DNA of 42,881 nt from an uncultured Alphaproteobacteria bacterium (GTDB taxonomy: Bacteria; Pseudomonadota; Alphaproteobacteria; Rs-D84), in the NCBI GenBank assembly GCA_905236005.1, contig CAJONJ010000039.1, forward strand, positions 66,612-109,492, in the 5' to 3' direction. Shown here one piece after another: positions 20,130 through 29,433 of the stretch (position 1 is its first letter; every line of letters begins with the position of its first letter). A program made the position numbers and the translations under genes. The notes under the pieces are model-generated. The model was not told the DNA's origin, ran no database searches, and was given only the letters and a program-made list of their open reading frames with translations.

Positions 20130-21187
20130 TTTTTTATCAATAAACCAATTAAACCAAACAAAACAATCAAAACCCCACCAGCAACAATCGCAACGTCTGT
20201 GATGCTGGATACCATATTAGATACAGACATATACAATGCCATAACACCAGCCATTAATAATACTGCGACAGCTGGTGCAAAACTGGCACGACGACGTAAC
20301 AGTGAAGATTTTAATAATACTAATACGCATATGATTGCTAAAATCAGATTCATCAATGGATTTATAAATCTGGTACATAATTCAACCAATGTCCTTTTAT
20401 GACGCTTAGCATCTTCTTGTGTAACCAAGTTATCTAACAAATCAATTGTTGGAATACGACGCACACGAAAAGTAACATCGGAATCATTATCAATCAGATT
20501 TAAATCCATATCAAAACTGTCAAATGTTCCAGTTGTAAAACCATTTTTACCAGACATTTGTAATGAACCGTTATTTGTTATAATTGACAACCCGTGTATG
20601 GTAGCAACCAATTTACCACGTTCTGCAAATATCAACATCTCGTTTTTGTTATCACGCGTATCAGATAACATTACTTGGTTTAAATCTTGACCAGATACAT
20701 TATCAACATATACTACCAACCCATTGGCTAATTTAGTAAATGCAGATTCTTGCAATTTTAAATGTGCTAATCCGTACCTTAAATTCCACTGGGTGCTATA
20801 AAATTTAGCCTGGGTTGCTGGTACAATCCAAACACTTAAAATAAAATGCAATATGGTGAACAGCAAAGCTAATTTTATAGCAGGCTTACCCAATTGCCAA
20901 GGTGATAAACCAGATGCAGCCATAACTGTAATTTCATTTTCTGAAATCATTTTGTTATATACAAATATTGTGGCTATGAACGTTACAAATGGAACAATAA
21001 TAGATACAATGAAAGGTATCATCAAGGATGTCAGATACACAAAACTTGAAAATTTAATACCATAATTTATCAGGAATTTCATCATAGACATAATCTGCAT
21101 CATCCATGCCAACCCAGTCAGAATCAGCAATAACATGATAAATATTCCTATTAATTGGCGTTTAAAATACCTGTTTATAATATTCAT
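20126..21187 (-). CDS. LPS export ABC permease LptF/LptG family
   Basis: MNIINRYFKRQLIGIFIMLLLILTG; EITVMAASGLSPWQL; YjgP/YjgQ topology; overlaps the lptD start. ORF opens at 21223. Confidence 0.88.
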   Translation of the reverse strand: MNIINRYFKRQLIGIFIMLLLILTGLAWMMQIMSMMKFLINYGIKFSSFVYLTSLMIPFIVSIIVPFVTFIATIFVYNKMISENEITVMAASGLSPWQLGKPAIKLALLFTILHFILSVWIVPATQAKFYSTQWNLRYGLAHLKLQESAFTKLANGLVVYVDNVSGQDLNQVMLSDTRDNKNEMLIFAERGKLVATIHGLSIITNNGSLQMSGKNGFTTGTFDSFDMDLNLIDNDSDVTFRVRRIPTIDLLDNLVTQEDAKRHKRTLVELCTRFINPLMNLILAIICVLVLLKSSLLRRRASFAPAVAVLLMAGVMALYMSVSNMVSSITDVAIVAGGVLIVLFGLIGLLIKK

Positions 21188-21316
21188 AATACTCAGTATA
21201 AAGCCCAAACCCCAAATCGTCAAGCAACAAAGATAATAATATCTGGTGAATTACACATTAAAAATACTAATTTTTTACTTGATTTTTTGCGATTCGTGAT
21301 ACATAATACAGTTGTT

Positions 21317-21358
21317 CTTAAAAAGTTTTTAAGGGCGGGGTTGAAAAACCCCGCTCTT
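21317..21358. promoter_or_regulatory. Two overlapping inverted repeats in the nusA/lptF divergent intergenic region
   Basis: CTTAAAAA G TTTTTAAG (21317-21333), overlapped by the AAGGGCGGGGTT GAAA AACCCCGCTCTT 12-bp stem (21331-21358). Confidence 0.6.
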
Positions 21359-21408
21359 TCAGTAAAATAAACAAAAAAAACACAAGACAATATTAAAGGA
21401 GCAAACAA

Positions 21409-22953
21409 ATGTCTTTTGAATCTATGCCACGTCAGGATTTATTATTAGCTATTGATTCTTTGGCTCAGGAAAAAATGATAGACAAAGAAACTGTGATTGA
21501 ATCATTAGAAGCTGCGATTGCTAAAATTGCAAAACATAAATACGGTGAAGAATTTAATATTGTTGCAAACATAGACCGTAAAAATGGTTCAATCCATGTA
21601 AAACGTTTGTTTACTGTTATTGAATCTCCAGCAGCAGCAGGTGATGATTATGACCCTAATACAATGCTGACTGTGGAAAAAGCAAAAAAATATGCTGAAA
21701 ATCCATCTGTGGGTGATGTTGTAGAAGATATGCTGCCAGAACCAGAATTTGGTCGTATGGCATTTCAGACAGCACGTCAAATCATGACAGCTCGTGTTCG
21801 TGATGCAGAAAAGGGTCGTCAATATGAAGAATTCAAAGACAATATAGGCGATATTGTAAACGGTGTTGTTAAACGTATTGAATTTGGAAACGTCTTTGTT
21901 GATATAAATGGCAAAGCAGAAGGTTATATTAAAAATACAGAATTGATACCTGGTGAAAAATTGGCAGTTGGTGACAGAGTTCGTGCTTTGATAATGGATG
22001 TTGTGCGTTCAAATTCAGGTCCACAAATATTTTTAACCAGAACACATCCTATGTTTATGGCAAAATTATTTACACAGGAAGTCCCAGAAATATACGAAGG
22101 TATTATCAAAATTAAATCAGTGTCTCGTGCACCAGGTTCACATGCTAAAATAGCAGTGGAAACCCAAGACCCATCTATTGATGCAGTTGGTATGACTGTT
22201 GGTATCAAAGGAACACGTATTCAGCCTGTGATAAACGAATGCCACGGTGAAAAAATTGACGTGATTTTATATTCAGAAGATCCTGCTGTGTTTATTGTTA
22301 ACGCAATGCAACCAGCAAAAGTTGCAAAAATTATTGTTGATGAAGATACACACACAGCTGCGATTGTTGTGACAGAAGATCAACAGTCTTTGGCAATTGG
22401 TCGTCGTGGTCAAAATGTTCGTTTGGCTTCTCAGTTAACAGGTTGGAATATTGACGTTATGAGTGAAGCAGAAGAACAAGAACGTCGTGCGAAAGAATTC
22501 AAAGAAAAAACAGAATTGTTCACAACTGCTTTGGATGTTGATGAAACAATTGCACAATTGTTAATTACAGAAGGCTTCAGAACCATAGAAGAAATTGCAT
22601 ATGTTGAACAATCTGAATTAGAATCCATAGAAGGCTTTAATACAGAATTAGCAACAGAATTGCAAAATCGTGCTAAAAATTATTTAACCAAAGTAGAACA
22701 AGATTATTTTGACAAAGGTCATAAAATGGGCATGCAAGATGATTTGTTAAACTTTGATTTTATCAAACGTCCTGTAATCATGAAATTGGGTGAAGCTGAT
22801 ATTAAATCTTTATCTGATTTGGCTGATTTAGCAGCAGACGAATTGGTCGAAATTTTGGGTGAAGATACCATGTCTCAACGTTTGGCAGAACGTGTTGTTA
22901 TGAAAGCACGTGAATTGGCATATGGTATTGTCCCAGATGAAGATGCTGAATAA
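21409..22953 (+). CDS. nusA: Transcription termination/antitermination factor NusA
   Basis: S1 and KH domains (GTRIQPVINECHGEKIDVILYSEDPAVFIVNAMQPAKV, AIGRRGQNVRLASQLTGWNIDVMS). Confidence 0.97.
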   Translation: MSFESMPRQDLLLAIDSLAQEKMIDKETVIESLEAAIAKIAKHKYGEEFNIVANIDRKNGSIHVKRLFTVIESPAAAGDDYDPNTMLTVEKAKKYAENPSVGDVVEDMLPEPEFGRMAFQTARQIMTARVRDAEKGRQYEEFKDNIGDIVNGVVKRIEFGNVFVDINGKAEGYIKNTELIPGEKLAVGDRVRALIMDVVRSNSGPQIFLTRTHPMFMAKLFTQEVPEIYEGIIKIKSVSRAPGSHAKIAVETQDPSIDAVGMTVGIKGTRIQPVINECHGEKIDVILYSEDPAVFIVNAMQPAKVAKIIVDEDTHTAAIVVTEDQQSLAIGRRGQNVRLASQLTGWNIDVMSEAEEQERRAKEFKEKTELFTTALDVDETIAQLLITEGFRTIEEIAYVEQSELESIEGFNTELATELQNRAKNYLTKVEQDYFDKGHKMGMQDDLLNFDFIKRPVIMKLGEADIKSLSDLADLAADELVEILGEDTMSQRLAERVVMKARELAYGIVPDEDAE

Positions 22954-22986
22954 ATAAACAAAAATAATTTAACCAAAGGTTAAAAT

Positions 22987-25395
22987 ATGGCAACATTGAC
23001 ACTTGGAAAATCTGTAACTATTGATGCAGTGCAAAGCAAGAAAGGCGATGCGGTGTTTGTAGAACGCCGCCGTCGCATTGTTGCACCAGGAAACAAAGAA
23101 TTACGTGATGAACCTAAAAAGGTTGAACCTGCACGTAATGCAGCTGATGAAAAATTGATGGCTGTGTTGGCAGCGGCAAAGGCACGTGATGAAGAACGCA
23201 GAAAACGTGAAGCCGAAGAAGAAGCTGCTCGTAAAGCTCGTGAAGCAGAAATAGAACGTGAAAATCGTGAATACGAACAAGTCAAAGAACAATTGGCACA
23301 ACGTGAAAACGAAATCATTGAATCTCAATCAGAAGAAGTTGCAGTTATTCCACGTGAAAATACTCACGAAAATAAACAGAAAAATAATAACACATCTTCT
23401 AATTATAATAATAATCGTCGCAACGATAACGAAGAAGATTATAATCGTCAAAATAATAAACAAAATCGGTTTAAAAAAGATTTTAAACGTGGTGGAAAAA
23501 TTTCTATACACGATATTATTATTGGTGGTGGCGATGACGATGATGATGAAATCGGTTTGCGTGGTGCAAATCGCAGACGAAGCGAAGCATCGTTAAAACG
23601 TTTTCGTGACAAAGCACGTGCAGTCTTTACAGCACCACAGAAAGTTGAACATGTGGTTACACTGGGCGATACAATCACAGTGAAAGATTTAGCAATTGCT
23701 ATGGCTGAAAAGGTTGGTAATGTTATCAAAAAATTGATGGAAATGGGAATGATGGCATCACAAAACCAATCTATTGATGCAGATACAGCTGAATTGATTG
23801 CTGCTGAATTTGGTGCCACAGTCAAACGTGTTGATGTTAAACCATATGCTAATATTTTAGAAGAACAACCACATGCTGACAGATTGCAATCCAGACCACC
23901 GGTGGTCACAGTTGTTGGACACGTTGATCATGGTAAAACGTCATTGTTGGATGCTTTTCGTAATTCAAATGTTACAGCAGGCGAAGCAGGCGGTATTACT
24001 CAACATATTTCTTCGTATGAAGTAAAAACTAAATCAGGTGCGATGATAACATTTTTGGATACACCTGGCCATGAAACATTTACAGCTATGCGTGCTCGTG
24101 GGGCACAGATTGCGGATATTGTTGTTTTGGTTGTTGCGGCAAACGATTCTATTATGCCACAAACCATAGAAGCAATAAATCATATTCGTGCTGCCAAGGT
24201 TCCATTTATTGTTGCTATAAATAAATGTGATTTACCAGAAGCTGATCCACAGCGGGTAAAAACAGATTTGTTGCAACAGGAAGTACAAGTTGAAGACATG
24301 GGTGGTGATGTTCAATGTGTTGAAATATCCGCTAAAACAAAAATGGGTTTAGATAAATTAGAAGAGGCTATTTTATTACAAGCTGAAATGATGGATTTGA
24401 AATCTGACCCAGAAATATTAGCATCTGCATATGTAGTAGAAGCTAAAATGGAAAAAGGTTTAGGTGCGGTTGCCACAGTATTAATACGCCAAGGAACATT
24501 GTCTGTGGGTGATGTTTTTGTTGTTGGTGAAACATTTGGACGTGTTCGTGGATTGGTAAATTCAAATGGTGTTCGTGTAAAAAGTGTTAAACCTGGACAG
24601 CCTGCGATGGTTTTGGGTTTAGAATCTGTCCCATCTGCTGGTGATGAATTACACGTGATGGAAACAGAGGCTCAAACACGTGAAGTTGCGGCATATCGTG
24701 TTCAAAAAGCGAAAGATAAAGCAAACGCTGTTAAACGTTCATCATTGGAAGAATTATTTGCAAAACGTGATGAAAACAAAAAATTGACTTTGCCTGTTAT
24801 CTTGCGTGCGGACGTTCAGGGTTCAGTAGAAGCTATTTCTGATATGTTACGTGGATTTAATTCTGACAAAGCAGGTGTAGAATTATTATCTGCTGGTGTT
24901 GGTCAGATTACAGAAGGCGACATCAGATTAGCAACCGCATCAGGTGCAGTCATAATTGCATTCAATGTGCGTGCTGATTCAACTGTGCGTGACATGGCAC
25001 GTAACAATGGTATAGATATACGTTATCACAGTGTTGTATATCGCATTACAGATGAAATCAAAGAAATTTTGTCTGGAAAACTAGCACCAGAAAAACACGA
25101 AAAATTCATTGGATATGCAGATGTTATTGCGTTGTTCACTGTTGGCAAAGGCATCAAAGTTGCGGGTTGTCGTGTCAGTGAAGGTGTTATCAAAAAATCT
25201 GCTTTTGTTCGTTTGCTGCGTGATAATGTTGTTATTTATGATGGCAAAATTGGGCAATTGCGTCGTGAAAAGAACGAAGTCAATGAAGTTACAGTTGGTG
25301 TTGAATTTGGTATGAGTTTTGATAAATATAATGACCTGAAAGAAGGTGACAGGGTAGAATGTTACGAAATTCAAGAAGTCAAAGCAGAACTGTAA
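22987..25395 (+). CDS. infB: Translation initiation factor IF-2
   Basis: [68 protein letters not shown]. Confidence 0.98.
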   Translation: MATLTLGKSVTIDAVQSKKGDAVFVERRRRIVAPGNKELRDEPKKVEPARNAADEKLMAVLAAAKARDEERRKREAEEEAARKAREAEIERENREYEQVKEQLAQRENEIIESQSEEVAVIPRENTHENKQKNNNTSSNYNNNRRNDNEEDYNRQNNKQNRFKKDFKRGGKISIHDIIIGGGDDDDDEIGLRGANRRRSEASLKRFRDKARAVFTAPQKVEHVVTLGDTITVKDLAIAMAEKVGNVIKKLMEMGMMASQNQSIDADTAELIAAEFGATVKRVDVKPYANILEEQPHADRLQSRPPVVTVVGHVDHGKTSLLDAFRNSNVTAGEAGGITQHISSYEVKTKSGAMITFLDTPGHETFTAMRARGAQIADIVVLVVAANDSIMPQTIEAINHIRAAKVPFIVAINKCDLPEADPQRVKTDLLQQEVQVEDMGGDVQCVEISAKTKMGLDKLEEAILLQAEMMDLKSDPEILASAYVVEAKMEKGLGAVATVLIRQGTLSVGDVFVVGETFGRVRGLVNSNGVRVKSVKPGQPAMVLGLESVPSAGDELHVMETEAQTREVAAYRVQKAKDKANAVKRSSLEELFAKRDENKKLTLPVILRADVQGSVEAISDMLRGFNSDKAGVELLSAGVGQITEGDIRLATASGAVIIAFNVRADSTVRDMARNNGIDIRYHSVVYRITDEIKEILSGKLAPEKHEKFIGYADVIALFTVGKGIKVAGCRVSEGVIKKSAFVRLLRDNVVIYDGKIGQLRREKNEVNEVTVGVEFGMSFDKYNDLKEGDRVECYEIQEVKAEL

Positions 25396-25404
25396 TATTA
25401 AAAT

Positions 25405-25438
25405 AAAAAAACACCGGTATTTACCGGTGTTTTTTTTA
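25405..25438. terminator. Bidirectional terminator between convergent infB and skp
   Basis: AAAAAAACACCGGT ATTT ACCGGTGTTTTTTTT. Confidence 0.9.
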
Positions 25439-25445
25439 TGTTTTT

Positions 25446-26093
25446 TTAGAAACCTTTTGGTGTTGCCATCTTCATAGAAGATACTTTTTTATCCAAAGTT
25501 TTTACAACATCATCAGTTATATCTAATTCTGCAACGTCGTTACCAACACGTGCCATACGACCATCAATCACTAAAGACAATTTTTTCTTTGCGATAATTC
25601 CTTCTATAACTGGGTCCAAATGTTTCTTTTGAATTGTGTTTAATGCGTCTTGGTAAGAAGCTTCAATTGCTTGTGCTTTTTCCGCTATATCACGTTGCAA
25701 ACCATTTAAACGACGTTGATAATCTACAACACGACGTTGCAAAGCTTCTTGGGCTAATACGTCTTGGGATTTTTCAATATCGCTTTTTTCTTTTTCCAAA
25801 GCTTTTTGTTCTTTTTCTAACTTTGTTTTTAATTTATCTTCAAAAGATGCACGTTGTTTGTGTAAATCTTGTAACACTTTGGCATTCATCTGAATTTTAT
25901 CCATGCTGATAACAGCGATTCTTAATTCAGCTGCTGTTGCAGCATTTGTAGATACATCAGACAATGCACTGTCCAAAGATCTGTTTGTTCTGGTGGCAGA
26001 TATTGCCAATATGCCCAACACAGCAACAGCTATGACTGCTGCGGCGATTATACCCATTTTTGTATATTTTTTAACTATGTTATTTTGATTCAT
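25446..26093 (-). CDS. OmpH/Skp family periplasmic chaperone
   Basis: TM anchor, then RIAVISMDKIQMNAKVLQDLHKQRASFEDKL..., coiled coil, LSLVIDGRMARVGNDVAELDITDDVVKTLDKK. Confidence 0.87.
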   Translation of the reverse strand: MNQNNIVKKYTKMGIIAAAVIAVAVLGILAISATRTNRSLDSALSDVSTNAATAAELRIAVISMDKIQMNAKVLQDLHKQRASFEDKLKTKLEKEQKALEKEKSDIEKSQDVLAQEALQRRVVDYQRRLNGLQRDIAEKAQAIEASYQDALNTIQKKHLDPVIEGIIAKKKLSLVIDGRMARVGNDVAELDITDDVVKTLDKKVSSMKMATPKGF

Positions 26094-26184
26094 TTTAAAC
26101 CTTCCTTTTGTTATTTATCCTGCAAAGCAGGAATGATTAATCACAATGAATATAGCAATCTTTACAAAAAAACGCAAAGAATTT

Positions 26185-26865
26185 TTATCTGGCAGGACTG
26201 ATTCTTATTTCTACCCGACGATTAGCCAACCGTCCAATGTCATCTTGGGCTGCAATTGGTCGTGCAGATCCACGTCCAACAATAAACATACGTGATGTAG
26301 ATATACCATGTTGTGCAAAATATACACCAACACGTTGAGCCATATCTAATGACAAAGATTTTGCAGCTGTTGTATTTTTCATGGCATCTGTATATCCGGC
26401 AATTTCCATAAATGTAGCATTATATTTTTTTAATATTGTATCAATTATCTTTAATGTATCAGCACCATCTTTTGAAATATCTGCAATATTTGGTTCCATA
26501 ATTGCATCACGAACCAAAATAACAACAACATCAGTTCCAGCTCTTTGTACAGAAATTCCAGGTTTTCTTAGACTGTCATATAATTCATATTCCATCTTTG
26601 ACATATAATTTATCAGTTGTGTATTATCTATATTGTTTTTGTCGCCATATTGCATATTCGGTGATAAATTTCCATTGGTTGTGATAATTTTGCCCCCATG
26701 ACCCATATATACCGGTAATTTAGCGGTTTTAGATGTTTCGTTCATATCCGTAAAACTGGTTCCTGCTAATATTTGTGACCATGTGTTACGTTCGGGACTG
26801 TGATATTGCATACAGCCACACAATCCAAATAATAATCCGTATAAAATGATTTTTTGTATTTTCAT
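26185..26865 (-). CDS. OmpA-family lipoprotein
   Basis: Lipobox LFGLCGC; MEIAGYTDAMKNTTAAKSLSLDMAQRVGVYFAQHGISTSRMFIVGRGSARPIA...GRLANRRVEIRI. Confidence 0.87.
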   Translation of the reverse strand: MKIQKIILYGLLFGLCGCMQYHSPERNTWSQILAGTSFTDMNETSKTAKLPVYMGHGGKIITTNGNLSPNMQYGDKNNIDNTQLINYMSKMEYELYDSLRKPGISVQRAGTDVVVILVRDAIMEPNIADISKDGADTLKIIDTILKKYNATFMEIAGYTDAMKNTTAAKSLSLDMAQRVGVYFAQHGISTSRMFIVGRGSARPIAAQDDIGRLANRRVEIRISPAR

Positions 26866-27320
26866 TATTTTGCAAAAAAAGATATTTTGTTATCGCCTGT
26901 TTTTAAACAGAAAGAACCATTTTGAGATTCGTATCCGTTAACTGTTATTTTGGTTGCCCAATTAAATTTTTTGGTTGCAAAATATGCACAATCATCAAAA
27001 GATAATCCAACCAGATTGATAGAAAATTCTGTGCCATCAATTGATGGTGTAACAGACCAATCTGAATCACCTATGGGTGCTTTGTCATTATGCAATGCAC
27101 CTGATTCAATTAAATAATCAACAGATACAACCTGGTATCCAGAATATTCTAACAAAGTTTTTGTTTTGGTCACAATGTCATTTAAGGTTTCAGACGCAAT
27201 CAATCTTTTTTGTCGTTGGTTTGCAGACTGATACATAGCGAATACTGCAGAAACCATGATACCGCCAATTGCTAAGACACCTATAATTTCTATCAATGAA
27301 CGACCTGATTGTTCTCTCAT
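26865..27320 (-). CDS. Type IV (IVb-like) prepilin
   Basis: MREQSG|RSLIEIIGVLAIGGIMVSAVFAMY matches the prepilin motif (G-1, E+5, hydrophobic helix); two C-terminal Cys (DDCAYFAT, GSFCLK). Confidence 0.82.
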   Translation of the reverse strand: MREQSGRSLIEIIGVLAIGGIMVSAVFAMYQSANQRQKRLIASETLNDIVTKTKTLLEYSGYQVVSVDYLIESGALHNDKAPIGDSDWSVTPSIDGTEFSINLVGLSFDDCAYFATKKFNWATKITVNGYESQNGSFCLKTGDNKISFFAK

Positions 27321-27342
27321 ATTTTACCCCCTGTGGTAATTA

Positions 27343-28887
27343 TCATTTAGAAATATTTACAATTTCTGCATCTTCAAATAAACCCATAGCAGCCGCCACC
27401 ATTGGGTCTTCTGCAATTTCAGATTTTGCATGTTCCACAACAGTCTGCTGGTGTGGTGATTCTGATAATGTTTCAATTTCCCATGGTTTACCAGTTTTAT
27501 CTTTTAACCACAAAGATAATTTTTGTGAAAAGTCTTTATCGCCTTTGCGGTCAAAATATTTTATCTTTCCATCTTCAAAATTTACGATTTCTAGATTGTT
27601 ACTGTAATAAGAATATAACAACAATTCCCGGGCATTATGTAATGCGGTAGCCAATTCATCAGATGTTTTTATATTTAAAAAATTTGGTTTTTCTGTTTCT
27701 GGTTGAACTTCTGTTTTGGGTGTGATTTTTTGTGGTTGAACATCTTGATTTTGTTTTAATAATTCAGGAATTGACGGCATGTCAGCAATATGCATCAACC
27801 GGATAATTAACATATCAAAGCATTGTTTTTGATTGCTTGATGCTTGTAATTCAGGTACAGCTGCAATCATAACCTGCCAGATTCTAGACAATGTATTCAA
27901 AGAAATACTTTTGTTTATTTCTTTTATTGTTTCACGTTGATCTGCTGTGTATGGTGATGACATAGCTTCTTGTAAACGTAAAGACGGATACATACGAGTT
28001 GCCCAATGTGTCCATTCCATCATATCATTTAACAGCATTGTTAAATCTGCACCATTATTATAAATTTCATCTAATTTACTTATAGCGGCATTTACATCAC
28101 CAGATAAAATTGTTTTCATAAATTCAACAACTGTACCACGGTCTGTCCTTTTTAACATATCCAATACAGCAGTTTCATTAACATGACCGCCAGTTTGGGC
28201 GATTGCCTGGTCTAATAAAGATAATCCGTCACGTACTGAACCATCAGCCGCACGAGCCAACAATTCATTTGCACTGTCAGATAATTCAATTTTTTCTTGT
28301 TCTGCAATCCATGCAAAATGTTTTTTCAAAGTTTCAACTGGCACACGAGCTAAATCAAATCTTTGACATCTGGATAAAATAGTTACTGGTACCTTTCTGA
28401 TTTCAGTAGTTGCCAAAATAAATATAACATGTGCAGGTGGTTCTTCTAATGTTTTCAACAATGCATTAAAAGCACTGGTTGATAACATGTGAACTTCGTC
28501 AATAATGTAAACTTTGTATCTTGCATTTGTGGGACGATATAATGCAGCATCTAAAATTTCACGCATGTTTTCCACACCAGTATGTGATGCAGCATCAATT
28601 TCCATAACGTCAATATGTTGCCCAGCAGCAATAGCCAAACAGTTTTCGCATTTACCACATGGTTTTGAAGTGGCTTTGTCTGAAGACAGACAATTTAAAG
28701 CCTTTGCCAATATACGTGCAGTACTGGTTTTACCAGTCCCACGAATACCCGTGAAAATATATGCATGTGCAATACGACCTGTGTTAATAGCGGTTGTCAA
28801 TGTTTTGACTAACACGTCTTGACCAATCAAAGATTCAAAATCCTGACTGCGATATTTACGAGCTAAAACGGTATAATTATTTTCCAT
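27343..28887 (-). CDS. dnaX: DNA polymerase III subunit gamma/tau
   Basis: YTVLARKYRSQDFESLIGQDVLVKTL, FTGIRGTGKTSTARILAKALNC, KVYIIDEVHMLSTSAFNALLKTLEEPP. Confidence 0.97.
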   Translation of the reverse strand: MENNYTVLARKYRSQDFESLIGQDVLVKTLTTAINTGRIAHAYIFTGIRGTGKTSTARILAKALNCLSSDKATSKPCGKCENCLAIAAGQHIDVMEIDAASHTGVENMREILDAALYRPTNARYKVYIIDEVHMLSTSAFNALLKTLEEPPAHVIFILATTEIRKVPVTILSRCQRFDLARVPVETLKKHFAWIAEQEKIELSDSANELLARAADGSVRDGLSLLDQAIAQTGGHVNETAVLDMLKRTDRGTVVEFMKTILSGDVNAAISKLDEIYNNGADLTMLLNDMMEWTHWATRMYPSLRLQEAMSSPYTADQRETIKEINKSISLNTLSRIWQVMIAAVPELQASSNQKQCFDMLIIRLMHIADMPSIPELLKQNQDVQPQKITPKTEVQPETEKPNFLNIKTSDELATALHNARELLLYSYYSNNLEIVNFEDGKIKYFDRKGDKDFSQKLSLWLKDKTGKPWEIETLSESPHQQTVVEHAKSEIAEDPMVAAAMGLFEDAEIVNISK

Positions 28888-28951
28888 AATGCTTCCTTTG
28901 TGTTCAGCATAGCAAATAAATACCCGATTTCAATAAAAAATAGATTCAAAA

Positions 28952-29278
28952 TTATTTCAAATTAGTGATAAAATCAGGAAACCCGATTTCTTCGTCATCA
29001 TTTGAGTCCGTTGCATCAGCATTTTCTGTATTTTCAACAGATTCAGCAATTTCTTCTGATACAGCTGTTTTGTCTTTTGGATCACGCTGAGAATCAATTT
29101 TGATTTGTTCTTCATTGACAATACGACCATAGTGTTCAGCCGTTTGTAATAGACGTTCACGTTCAATTTCATCAGTCGTTTGACGTGCCAAATCAATATA
29201 TTGTTTTCTTTTTTGACGCCATTTATGACAGCGTTGAATCATCTGACCAACAGACGTTTGATTTTTTTTATTTTGCAT
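28952..29278 (-). CDS. DUF4167-like protein
   Basis: KQYIDLARQTTDEIERERLLQTAEHYGRIVNEEQ resembles the DUF4167 core (Y..LAR-A......A-LQ-AEHY-RI). Confidence 0.65.
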   Translation of the reverse strand: MQNKKNQTSVGQMIQRCHKWRQKRKQYIDLARQTTDEIERERLLQTAEHYGRIVNEEQIKIDSQRDPKDKTAVSEEIAESVENTENADATDSNDDEEIGFPDFITNLK

Positions 29279-29382
29279 GTTCTTTTACTTTTATTTTTTA
29301 ATACAAGGGAATAATTTTTAACAGCAATCCCATTACCGTTTTTTGTTTTCAGCATACAAATAATAAAACATCTTAAAACTGA

Positions 29383-29411
29383 TTGCAATAATTTTTTTCA
29401 ATTGCTATGCT
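29383..29411 (+). promoter_or_regulatory. Candidate promoter for the PilV-like operon
   Basis: TTGCAA (29383-29388), 17-bp spacer, TATGCT (29406-29411). Confidence 0.5.
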
Positions 29412-29433
29412 TTGGTTTGTAGGGGGAGTTTTT

